NCBI GenBank assembly: GCA_029880065.1 | Contig: JAOUPD010000002.1 | Location: 1 to 32,640 of the forward strand | DNA from: Hadesarchaea archaeon | Lineage (GTDB): Archaea > Hadarchaeota > Hadarchaeia > Hadarchaeales > Hadarchaeaceae | Direction of reading: 5' to 3' | Length of the DNA: 32,640 nucleotides | The notes under the pieces: model-generated | What the model saw: the letters and a program-made list of their open reading frames with translations, nothing else | Databases searched by the model: none | What the model was told of the DNA's origin: nothing | Made by a program: the position numbers and the translations under genes | Part shown: in pieces, positions 23,543 through 31,680 of the stretch | Position numbering within the stretch: the first letter of the stretch is position 1 | Layout: each line of letters begins with the position of its first letter

Positions 23543-24208
23543 ATGAAAGAGCGAGTCGTTTGCTTGGTTTCGGGAGGGATAGACTCCCCTGTCGCGTGCG
23601 TCATTGCAGCGAAAAAGTTCGATGTCGTACCACTCCATTTCTGCACTTACCCATACACGAGCGAGGAAATGTTTGGACTCACGATGAATGCTTTGAAAAA
23701 ACTCAAGAAAGTAGCCAAATTTGAGAAAATCGTCCTCTACCCTTGGGCTGGGGTTTTGAATGCAATTACCAAAAAACTGAACCGCAGGGAATACACATGC
23801 TTGATCTGCAGAAAAAGCATGTTCAAGGCCGCCGAACTCGTTTGCAAACGAGAGGGAGCTGAAGGCATAGTGACTGGCGAGTCGTTGGGGCAAAAAGCGT
23901 CGCAAACATTGAGCAATCTCGTGGCAACCTCACATGGTTTGAAAGTTCCGATCTTGAGGCCTTTACTTGGTTTCGACAAACTGGAGATCGAGAAAATCTC
24001 AAAAGAATTCGGGATTTGGCAAGAACGGCACGCAGGTGTTTGCAGCGCGTTGCCGAAGCACCCGCGCACAAAAGCCACCGCTGGCGAGGTCGATGAACTC
24101 TTCAACCAACTCAAGCTTAATGAACTCATCCAAAAAAATTCGAAAAAAACTGTAGAAGTCCGCACCTTTAGGGAAGACCTACGCTCGCTTTTTGCGAAGC
24201 ACTTCTAG
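23543..24208 (+). CDS. ThiI-like PP-loop sulfurtransferase lacking the THUMP domain
   Basis: 221 residues. The adenylation PP-loop SGGIDSP is at 10-16, then C86-x2-C89 in YTCLICRKSMF, TGESLGQKASQTLSNL, and C167 in AGVCSALPKHP. These match the catalytic half of archaeal ThiI, where the equivalent three cysteines are needed for tRNA s4U8 formation; the N-terminal ferredoxin-like and THUMP tRNA-binding domains are absent. It may act on tRNA with a partner or on another sulfur acceptor. It lies 47 bases from tRNA-Cys and its end overlaps thi4 by 30 bases. Confidence 0.88.
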   Translation: MKERVVCLVSGGIDSPVACVIAAKKFDVVPLHFCTYPYTSEEMFGLTMNALKKLKKVAKFEKIVLYPWAGVLNAITKKLNRREYTCLICRKSMFKAAELVCKREGAEGIVTGESLGQKASQTLSNLVATSHGLKVPILRPLLGFDKLEIEKISKEFGIWQERHAGVCSALPKHPRTKATAGEVDELFNQLKLNELIQKNSKKTVEVRTFREDLRSLFAKHF

Positions 24209-24973
24209 GGCAACCTCCGCAGCCCTTTTGCCTGAGAGTAGCATCCCCCCAAAAATCGCTCCCATCCGCGGCGATCCAAAGAGGGTGTTGGCTGCCATGC
24301 CTGTCATGATCAGATTCGGATAGATCTCACGCGTGTTGTGTATGATTTCAGCCTCTCCTGCCTCTGCCCACATTGGTTTTTCCCCCATAACTCCGCCCGT
24401 ACTCGTCGGAAACTTTGCGCCAGGTACCTTTCGCTGTATGATGCGAGCTATCGCCGCTTCGTGCCCCGTGGCGTCGATAACGACTTTCGCGCTTATTCCG
24501 AGCGGGTCAACATGCAGGCTCGCCAGCTCGACCGCTTTCCAATTGATCACGACGCCTGCCACGCGATCCCTCTCTCGTATCATCACATCTTCTACCGTTA
24601 GCCCGACCATCACCCGTGCTCCGGAATCTATGGCGGCTGCAGTACACTTAGACACGGCTTCGACCGAGTCAGCCGTGTAGTAGCCAGCCTCACGTGACTC
24701 GAGCTTGACTCCAACCTCTTCCATAATCTCCTTCGCTTCCTCTTGTATTACGATGCGTGGGAAAAGGATTCCACCACCCCACATGCCTCCCCCCACGTGA
24801 AGGTTCCGCTCGAAAACCGCAACTTTAGCACCCGCCTTGGCTAAGTAGCGGGCAGCAGTTATTCCAGAGGGTCCAGCCCCGACCACCGCCACATCGAGCT
24901 CGATGAGGTCCAAAAAGTCTCGCATAAAGCGTTTGACAATCGCCGCCGTAACTTGAGTATCCTCAACTTTCAA
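24179..24973 (-). CDS. thi4: Thi4-type thiazole synthase, sulfide-using archaeal form
   Basis: 264 residues; makes the thiazole carboxylate of thiamine from NAD and glycine. FAD/NAD-binding VVGAGPSGITAA (30-41), HVGGGMWGGGILFP, STGGVMGEKPMWAE and the C-terminal TGMAANTLFGSPRMGAIFGG. In plant and yeast enzymes a Cys in the SCMDPN context donates the sulfur; here the aligned position is His154 in SLHVDPLG, as in Methanocaldococcus Thi4, which uses free sulfide catalytically. Convergent with the ThiI-like gene. Start ATG 24973; an internal start near codon 17 cannot be excluded. Confidence 0.94.
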   Translation of the reverse strand: MKVEDTQVTAAIVKRFMRDFLDLIELDVAVVGAGPSGITAARYLAKAGAKVAVFERNLHVGGGMWGGGILFPRIVIQEEAKEIMEEVGVKLESREAGYYTADSVEAVSKCTAAAIDSGARVMVGLTVEDVMIRERDRVAGVVINWKAVELASLHVDPLGISAKVVIDATGHEAAIARIIQRKVPGAKFPTSTGGVMGEKPMWAEAGEAEIIHNTREIYPNLIMTGMAANTLFGSPRMGAIFGGMLLSGKRAAEVALEVLRKKRA

Positions 24974-25006
24974 TTTTCCACTCTCTTTGATAAATTGTAT
25001 TCAACT

Positions 25007-25801
25007 TTAAAGAAGGTTTGCGCCGCCCATGCGATAACCGCTGGGGTCAAGGACGGCGGAGGGGTAGCCGAACCCACGAAGGGCTTTCACGATCTCAACC
25101 TCCAGTTTCCGCGCGCGAGACAGTTCCTCCTCCCCCACCTCAACTCTCGCCAGCTCCCCATGATCTCGAACACGCACGACTCGGAAGCCCAGTGAACGCA
25201 GAAACTGTTCACCCTTCGCTATCCGCTCGAGCTTTTCGGGCGTTATTTCTTGACCGAAGGGGATTCTAGAAGCGAGGCATGGATTGGCAGGTTTATCCGC
25301 ATTTGGCAAACCGTACTCGGCAGCCAGCTCCCGGACCTCCTCCTTCGTTAGACCAACTTCCGCAAGCGGGCTCCGAACCCCAAACTCACGGAGGGCGCGG
25401 ATGCCCGGCCTGTAATCGGAAAAATCATCGAAATTCGTCCCATCAAAAATTTTCTCAAATCCCAACTCCTTACGGATTCCATCCAATTTTCTAAGCAACT
25501 CACTTTTACAATAGTAGCATCTTTCCGGCGGATTTGCGGCAAAGTTTGCGTTATGAAGTTCATTCGTGATTATAGTCATGTGCTTGATGCCGATATGTCT
25601 GGCCGCTTTCTTGGCCCATTCAACTTCCCCGGGTGGGTATGTCTGAGAAATAGCGGTGCCCGCGACGGTTCGCTCGCCCAACACTTCGTGGGCAACCGCG
25701 CAGACCAGCGAGGAGTCGACCCCGCCCGAAAAAGCGATGACTGCACCGTCGCAGTCTCTGACAATCGATTTGAGATGCTGGAGTTTCTCGTTGAATGACA
25801 T
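25007..25801 (-). CDS. larE: LarE-type ATP-dependent sulfur transferase
   Basis: 264 residues of the PP-loop family that adds sulfur to the pyridinium precursor of the nickel-pincer nucleotide. Motifs: IAFSGGVDSSLVCA (22-35), NPPERCYYCKSEL with C95 and C98, and NPCLASRIPFG with C175. Three cysteines point to the Fe-S-containing LarE type that can act catalytically, rather than the single-Cys sacrificial form. larB and larC are not in the window. It starts 19 bases downstream of tRNA-Ile on the same strand. PP-loop relatives with other substrates are possible. Confidence 0.9.
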   Translation of the reverse strand: MSFNEKLQHLKSIVRDCDGAVIAFSGGVDSSLVCAVAHEVLGERTVAGTAISQTYPPGEVEWAKKAARHIGIKHMTIITNELHNANFAANPPERCYYCKSELLRKLDGIRKELGFEKIFDGTNFDDFSDYRPGIRALREFGVRSPLAEVGLTKEEVRELAAEYGLPNADKPANPCLASRIPFGQEITPEKLERIAKGEQFLRSLGFRVVRVRDHGELARVEVGEEELSRARKLEVEIVKALRGFGYPSAVLDPSGYRMGGANLL

Positions 25802-25820
25802 AGTTCGTTACCTTTGATGG

Positions 25821-25895
25821 TGGGCCCGGAGGGATTCGAACCCTCGACCTTCCGGTTATCAGCCGAACGCGCTAACCAATCTGCGCCACGGGCCC
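25821..25895 (-). tRNA. tRNA-Ile (GAU)
   Basis: Complete cloverleaf without intron: acceptor GGGCCCG/CGGGCCC with A73, D arm GCGCAGATTGGTTAGCGC, anticodon loop CTGATAA with GAU, and T arm GAGGG-TTCGAAT-CCCTC. 75 bases, CCA not encoded. A TATA-like element is on the minus strand at 25918-25929. Confidence 0.97.
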
Positions 25896-25917
25896 TCATT
25901 AAGGACTTGCTCACGTT

Positions 25918-25929
25918 ACTTAAATTTTT
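25918..25929 (-). promoter_or_regulatory. Probable TATA box of tRNA-Ile (and possibly larE)
   Basis: Minus-strand AAAAATTTAAGT lies 23-34 bases before the tRNA 5' end, the expected archaeal spacing. Confidence 0.55.
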
Positions 25930-26420
25930 TCTGAGATAATCTGATTTAATTCGCTTTCCTCCTATTTTGCTTGCCGTCAAGTTAGGCAGAATGAAATCTA
26001 TATGAAAATCAGTGGGTGGTTTTTTGAGTTACTTGCTTACAAGCTTAGAAGAACCAAATAATTACGAAAAGATAGACCATCAGAAATCCATTCTTTATCA
26101 ACCATAAACATAAGAAGGCTATAAATACTACTAATAGTTGTAAAACAATGTGGAGGTATTAGATGGGCGAAGCGGGGACGGGTTTATTATTATCCTGTCG
26201 GAAGGTTTGCTCCTCCTTTCCTTCCGTTAAACACCTAGGCTCGCCCCCGCGTCACTTACATCAAACAAATCAGTGATAGCAATGACGCCTATGTTTATAA
26301 GTTTTAAGCAGGAGATAAAAGCTTGTCCCGGCCGGCGATTGCTACTTAAGTGCCAGTATCAAGGGAAATGAAGAAATGGAAATATTGCTCATTTTGAGGC
26401 CAGTCTGATGAGGGGATAAA
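25930..26420. other. Noncoding boundary region before the glycan island
   Basis: About 490 bases without a normal gene, marking the change from balanced to AT-rich composition. It holds the strong TATA/leader element at 26119-26276 (listed separately), a second TATA-like GTTTATAAG at about 26292-26300, and GAGGGGATAAA as the ribosome site of the GH94 gene. A 29-codon frame at 26282 is not convincing. No att repeat or integrase remnant was seen. Confidence 0.5.
26119..26276 (+). other. TATA box, Shine-Dalgarno and structured 37-codon ORF (leader peptide or structured RNA)
   Basis: CTATAAATA (26119-26127) is the best TATA box in the window. GGAGGT (26152-26157) stands five bases before ATG 26163, which opens a 37-residue frame ending at TGA 26276 (MGEAGTGLLLSCRKVC at its start, no known motif). 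The same bases fold into a three-way junction: GGGCGA (26165-26170) with TCGCCC (26241-26246), hairpin GACGGG/CCTGTC (26177-26199) and hairpin GGAAGG/CCTTCC (26200-26225). Either a structured small RNA or an upstream peptide/attenuator for the GH94-GH35 genes would explain it. Confidence 0.4.
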
Positions 26421-28772
26421 ATGAAATATGGAAGTTTTAGTGAGGATGGAAGAGAGTTTATAATAACCACTCCCCGCTTACCAAACCCTTGGATTAATTA
26501 TCTTTACAATGAAAAATATTGCGCTATCGTTTCCCATACTGGCGGAGGATACAGTTTTGAACAGGATTGTAGAACCAAAAGAATCACTGCTTGGAATCCT
26601 AACAATTTATTCACCGACAGACCGGGGAGATATGTCTTTTTGAGAGACAATGAAAGTGGCAAATATTGGTCGATAAACTGGCAACCTATCTGTCCAAAAA
26701 AACAAAATTTTCAGTGTATTCATGGCTTAGGTTATACTATAATTTCATCGACAGTTAACAAAATTAGTGGGCAGATCACTTATTTTGTCCCACTAAAAGA
26801 TAGTTTGGAAATTTGGAAAATAAGAATTTCAAACAGAGATAGGAAAAAAAGAAAATTTGGTTTATTTCCTGTTGTGGAGCTAATCATCAATGATTTCCAA
26901 TTGGAGATGTTATTCAAAAATATTTTTGCCATGTATAACAAAGCATGGTTCGATAGAGAATTACAGGCGATTATTTCAGCGAAAAATACTTGGGGCTGGA
27001 CTGGAATTTACCCTTACCGAACATATTTTGGGGCAAATTTTAAAGTTCACGGGTGGGAAACGAGAAGAGAATCTTTTTACGGTGCACCCCTCCTGCTATC
27101 AAACCCCAGAGCGATTGTAGAAGGCGAATGTACTAACACCGACAATTTAGGAGAAAATATGGTCTCAGCACTTCAGCACAACTTTGTTATTAAACCGAAG
27201 GAGGAGAAAGAATTTGTAATTTTACTTATTCACGCAAAAAAAAGGCAATCAGCGAAAAATCTTCTAACAAAATATAGAAGTTTGTCAAATGTCGATAACG
27301 CGCTTAAAGAGGTAAAACATTTTTGGGATAGGGTTGTTGAGAGAGTAAAGATAAAAACGCCAGATGAAGATTTCAATCGCATGATTAACATCTGGAGTAA
27401 ATACCAACTTTATACAACAAATGCGTGGAGTCGATCCCCATCCTATTACCATGAGGGAACGGGGGGCCGGGGTTATCGAGATTCTTGCCAAGATGCCGAA
27501 GGAATACTCTCTCTGGATGCTGAATACGCCAAAAATAAACTTCGCAAAATTGCCACACTTCACGCTAAAGACGGGCACTGTGCTCCTGGCTGGTCAGACG
27601 ATTACGGCCCTTTTACAGATACACCAAGAGCGGACCATCCTGTTTGGTTCACATACGCATTAGCAGCATATGTAAGAGAAACAGGTAATATCAACTTTTT
27701 GAATGAAAGTGCAAAATGGCTTGACGGTGGAGAGGGGACTATTTTTGAGCATTGTTTAGCAAACATTGACTATCTTTGGAGACACCGAGGACAGCACGGA
27801 TTACCGTTAATTGGCATTGCTGATTGGAACGATGCCATCGATAGCGCTGGAGATGAAGGTAGGGGCGAGAGTGTCTGGCTAGGTATCGCCTTTCATAGAA
27901 CGCTCCTCCACGCTGCAAGGTTAGCCAAAATTCTAGGTAAAGATGATATCGAGAAAGATTTGACCCACAAGGCAGACAAAATTAGAAAAATTGTAAATAG
28001 CTCTACAGGTTGGAATGGAAAATGGTTTAAAGCAGGGTACACTGACGAGGGGAACCCTTTCGGTTCTAAGGAAAATAAACAGGGTAAAATACACATTAAT
28101 CCTCAAATATGGACAATTCTGTCAGAAGTGTGTAACCTTGATAGACAAAAACAAGTTATGGCCATGGTCGACAAATATTGTGATAGCCAACATGGGCCTA
28201 TATTACTTGCACCACCATACACAAAAATTGATTTATCAATAGGAAGAATAACGAAATTCGCCCCAGGTATAAAGGAAAATGCGGCGATATTCTGCCATGC
28301 TGTCGCATTTAAAATAGTCGCCGACTGTATACTTGGCCGAGGTGATAAAGCTTATGATTCTTTTTGTAAAATAAATCCGATGAAACAGGATTTAAATCTT
28401 TACAAAGCGGAACCTTACGTTTTCGCCGAATATTTAGTTGGACATTCACATCCCTATCGTTTTGGTGAGGGTGCCTATACTTGGCTTACTGGAGCAGCAG
28501 CGTGGATGTACCTTGCCGCCACGGAATGGATACTTGGTGCAAGAAGGGATTTTGATGGATTAAAAATAGATCCGTGTATACCTAAGCATTGGAAGAAATG
28601 CCGAATAGAAAGACCGTTTAGAAACGCGATTTACAGAATAGAAATTAAAAATCCCAATTATGTAGAAAAAGGTGTTAAAGAGATATATGTCGACGATGAA
28701 AAAATAAATAGCGATATAATCAAACCGCATAGCGACGGTAAAGTTCACGAAGTGAAAGTCATAATGGGATAG
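26421..28772 (+). CDS. GH94-family disaccharide phosphorylase
   Basis: 783 residues. GH94 enzymes phosphorolyse beta-linked glucosides (cellobiose, chitobiose, laminaribiose and relatives) to sugar 1-phosphate, saving ATP. N-terminal GGGYSFEQDCRTKRITAW, central GYRDSCQDAEGIL, the ADWND motif (467-471) carrying the presumed catalytic Asp, and C-terminal GEGAYTWLTGAAAWMYLA then DGLKIDPCIP are family marks. No signal peptide, so cytoplasmic. Specificity cannot be read. GAGGGGATAAA precedes the ATG. It is six bases upstream of the GH35 gene and much richer in AT than the core genes, consistent with acquisition. Confidence 0.93.
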   Translation: MKYGSFSEDGREFIITTPRLPNPWINYLYNEKYCAIVSHTGGGYSFEQDCRTKRITAWNPNNLFTDRPGRYVFLRDNESGKYWSINWQPICPKKQNFQCIHGLGYTIISSTVNKISGQITYFVPLKDSLEIWKIRISNRDRKKRKFGLFPVVELIINDFQLEMLFKNIFAMYNKAWFDRELQAIISAKNTWGWTGIYPYRTYFGANFKVHGWETRRESFYGAPLLLSNPRAIVEGECTNTDNLGENMVSALQHNFVIKPKEEKEFVILLIHAKKRQSAKNLLTKYRSLSNVDNALKEVKHFWDRVVERVKIKTPDEDFNRMINIWSKYQLYTTNAWSRSPSYYHEGTGGRGYRDSCQDAEGILSLDAEYAKNKLRKIATLHAKDGHCAPGWSDDYGPFTDTPRADHPVWFTYALAAYVRETGNINFLNESAKWLDGGEGTIFEHCLANIDYLWRHRGQHGLPLIGIADWNDAIDSAGDEGRGESVWLGIAFHRTLLHAARLAKILGKDDIEKDLTHKADKIRKIVNSSTGWNGKWFKAGYTDEGNPFGSKENKQGKIHINPQIWTILSEVCNLDRQKQVMAMVDKYCDSQHGPILLAPPYTKIDLSIGRITKFAPGIKENAAIFCHAVAFKIVADCILGRGDKAYDSFCKINPMKQDLNLYKAEPYVFAEYLVGHSHPYRFGEGAYTWLTGAAAWMYLAATEWILGARRDFDGLKIDPCIPKHWKKCRIERPFRNAIYRIEIKNPNYVEKGVKEIYVDDEKINSDIIKPHSDGKVHEVKVIMG

Positions 28773-28778
28773 ATTTTT

Positions 28779-31595
28779 ATGGACGCGGCCAAGTTGACAA
28801 ATTCTAAGAAAATTATTGGTCATAACTCTAAAAGCATGATAATAAAAGGCAAAAGAGTTATGCTTTTCGGCGGAGAACTTCACTATTTTAGAATACCTCA
28901 CGAACTTTGGGAAGACAGGCTCGTAAAAATGAAACGGGCGGGCTGTAATTTTGTTAGCACATACGTACCATGGAACTGGCATGAACCACGTGAAGGGCAG
29001 TATCGCTGGACAGACGATTGTGACCTTGGCTATTTTTTGAAATTGTGCAAAAAACATGGTCTATATGTTGTAATTAAACCCGGACCATACATTTGTGCCG
29101 AATGGGATTTTGGTGGATTTCCTGATTGGTTGTTATCAAGAAAAAAGAAATTGAAATTGCGGCTTCTAGATGATGAATATCTATCACTAGTGGAAAAATG
29201 GTTTAAAGCAATTTCTTCTGTCATTAAACCGTATTTGATTACTAATGGTGGCAATATAATTCTCTTCCAAATCGAAAATGAATACGATCATCTTATTAAA
29301 TTTGGCGATGTACCCATTTCAAAAGAATATGCACTAAAATACATTAGTAGACTCGTTGATATTGCAAGAGATGTTGGCATTGATGTGCCTCTATTTACTA
29401 ATGAAGGCGAATTTCTCAGAAGCACGGAAATTATCGATGCTCGTACTTTCTATCCTGATATTCCATGGCTTTGGTCACAAGAGTTTAATCATTTCGAGGA
29501 AAGAATAGAGAAATCAAAAATAGAACAACCTGATAAACCGATTTTGATTTTAGAATTGGAATCGGGATGGTTTGACCAGTTTGGGCAACCCAAGTGTGAA
29601 ATTCCTATCAACGTTCTGGAAACTTGTATGAGAAGTGTATTAGCACAGGGGGCCTCTCTTCTTAATGTCTACATGTTTGCTGGCGGGACAACTTGGCCTT
29701 ATTGGGGTTGCCGTGGAGATATTTACGATCTATTTCCTCCAGGTTATGGTATCCCTCCTTCATACGATTTTGGCATATCCCCAATTCGCGAATGGGGGGA
29801 ACTTAGTGAAAAGTACTACACATGCCATAAAATTTCTATGTTTTTGGAAAACTTTCAAGATCTTATAACAGAAACTGAAATCCAAAATGAAAATACCATT
29901 TCTATCAAATCAAGAGAAGCAAAAAAAACACGACTTTTGAAGAGAAAAAAAGCTGAAGTTAGAGATAACCCAGCAGATACTTTTGAAAAAATAAGAACTA
30001 TTTACAGGGCAGCGCCCCATGGTGGCCTTTTGTTCGTTCGCAATCTTGAGAAAAGTGATAGACATGTTTCCATCACGTTAACTCCACCATTTGAGAGGAA
30101 AAAGCTCAAAATACCAGTAAAAGGTGAATTGCAGGTATTGCCCTACTCAGCTGTTCTTCTTCCAGTTGATGTGAAAATTCCTAGCACAAATTTGACAATT
30201 GAGTATTCGACCTCTGAACTTTTGGCAGCAAAAAAGATAGGCAATTTTGATTACTTACTTCTTTACGGCAAAAGAAACCAAAAAGGTGAAACAGTTCTCA
30301 GAAATGTGCGTGCTCAAGCAGAAATAATAGAGGGCGAGGTTAAACAGTCCCTTGAAAATGATGTTTTGCAAATTCAGTACATCCATGATGGCATAAAGAT
30401 CGTTAAACTGGATTCACTGATAATAATTTTCTTGGATGACCACTACGCTGGCAGAACATGGATTGATAAGGATTTGCTCATGATTAGCGATTTTTATTTT
30501 GTTGAGAAAATAGAAAAATCTGATGGAGAACACAAAATACACATCCAGACCAAGCCCGACGTAAATACTCAGTCACATATTTTCTTACCTAAAGAGCCCA
30601 AGAATATCAAGCTTGAAAAGAAATCAATTAAATTTGATTTTGAGAAAAAAATAAACAGATGCAAGTTTGAGTACAAAGAAACCGGAAATAGTCCCATAAA
30701 GTTAAAGTGGCTTTCGCCTTGGAAATATGCCCTCGACGATGAGGAGTTACAACTCAATTACGATGATAACCAGTGGAAAGTTTTAGATAAACCAATTTCC
30801 TTGGAGCAAGCAGAAATCCTTGAGCATGGCTATATATGGTACAGGGCTAGATTCACGGTCCCAGATGAGTTAAAAAATGTAAAAATAAATGTGAATACCG
30901 GTGGTATTGACCGGGCCTACTTCTACCTAAATGGCAATTTGTTTTGGAGAGGGATCGGGGGGAGCTCTGTTAATGTAGACCCGCTTATCAGAAAAGGTGA
31001 AAATATTCTTGCGGTGAGATATTACAACTCTTTTCATCCAAAAGCCCATCCTCACGAAGGGATAATCCAAAAGTACAGTGGTTTACAATTCCCAATTCAA
31101 ATAGAAGGCGTAGTGAATGGAAAAAAGTGGACTGAACAAATAGAAAAGTCCAAGGTCAGAGCTGGATTAGGGGGCGATCTGAAGGGATTTCACGCTTTAG
31201 GATATGATGATTCAGATTGGGTAGAAATTCCTTCCGGAGAAAAATATGTATGTGCTGATGAAACAAAAGATATTGTTTGGTTTAGGAGAAAATTCTCTTA
31301 TGAAAAAGAAAAATCGTGGGGAGGTGCTGTAAAACTTCTCATACCCGCTGCATCTGAGCGATTTCTAATTTCTATTAACGGCAAATTTATTGGGGTGTAC
31401 GAATCAACGGGGCCACAGTTTGAATTTTACGTACCTGAAAGTGTTCTTAAAAAAGAAAATGTGTTAGTTTTACTCCTTGAAGGGCCCGGGTTTCACAAAA
31501 TATTTCAAGGTGTACCCAAGCAACCATACTTGGAAGAACCAATTTGGGGGACGTATTATAAAGCCAAGAGAGTTGAACTAGAAATAGTTTTGTAA
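28779..31595 (+). CDS. GH35-family beta-galactosidase-like glycoside hydrolase
   Basis: 938 residues. The N-terminal TIM barrel (about 20-370) is clearly GH35: FGGELHYFRIP, TYVPWNWHEP, KPGPYICAEWDFGGFPDWLL, acid/base Glu168 in QIENEY, and nucleophile Glu259 in ILELESGWFD. A middle beta region follows, then two jelly-roll modules (about 665-790 and 795-938) likely to bind sugar. There is no signal peptide, suggesting intracellular removal of beta-galactosyl or related residues from imported oligosaccharides. It follows GH94 by six bases, so the two act together: one trims, the other phosphorolyses. Linkage specificity unknown. Confidence 0.92.
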   Translation: MDAAKLTNSKKIIGHNSKSMIIKGKRVMLFGGELHYFRIPHELWEDRLVKMKRAGCNFVSTYVPWNWHEPREGQYRWTDDCDLGYFLKLCKKHGLYVVIKPGPYICAEWDFGGFPDWLLSRKKKLKLRLLDDEYLSLVEKWFKAISSVIKPYLITNGGNIILFQIENEYDHLIKFGDVPISKEYALKYISRLVDIARDVGIDVPLFTNEGEFLRSTEIIDARTFYPDIPWLWSQEFNHFEERIEKSKIEQPDKPILILELESGWFDQFGQPKCEIPINVLETCMRSVLAQGASLLNVYMFAGGTTWPYWGCRGDIYDLFPPGYGIPPSYDFGISPIREWGELSEKYYTCHKISMFLENFQDLITETEIQNENTISIKSREAKKTRLLKRKKAEVRDNPADTFEKIRTIYRAAPHGGLLFVRNLEKSDRHVSITLTPPFERKKLKIPVKGELQVLPYSAVLLPVDVKIPSTNLTIEYSTSELLAAKKIGNFDYLLLYGKRNQKGETVLRNVRAQAEIIEGEVKQSLENDVLQIQYIHDGIKIVKLDSLIIIFLDDHYAGRTWIDKDLLMISDFYFVEKIEKSDGEHKIHIQTKPDVNTQSHIFLPKEPKNIKLEKKSIKFDFEKKINRCKFEYKETGNSPIKLKWLSPWKYALDDEELQLNYDDNQWKVLDKPISLEQAEILEHGYIWYRARFTVPDELKNVKINVNTGGIDRAYFYLNGNLFWRGIGGSSVNVDPLIRKGENILAVRYYNSFHPKAHPHEGIIQKYSGLQFPIQIEGVVNGKKWTEQIEKSKVRAGLGGDLKGFHALGYDDSDWVEIPSGEKYVCADETKDIVWFRRKFSYEKEKSWGGAVKLLIPAASERFLISINGKFIGVYESTGPQFEFYVPESVLKKENVLVLLLEGPGFHKIFQGVPKQPYLEEPIWGTYYKAKRVELEIVL

Positions 31596-31680
31596 AAAAC
31601 AAAAATAAACAAGTCCAGTCTTACTCATTTGCTCCCTCACTAAATACAAGATGCTTCTCGCCAGCCGTCCTTGACATTTC
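31596..31680. other. Short AT-rich gap between convergent genes
   Basis: 85 bases between the GH35 stop and the beta-helix protein stop. No strong hairpin terminator was found; the AT-rich tail after GH35 may suffice for termination. Confidence 0.3.

Noticed and set aside
26282..26371. 29-codon frame before GH94
   Set aside because: No ribosome site, no motif, contains the second TATA-like element; likely chance.
25821..26420. tRNA-Ile as integration site of the AT-rich island
   Set aside because: Integrases usually use the tRNA 3' end, which faces left here, while the island lies on the 5' side; no repeated tRNA fragment or integrase was found in the window.
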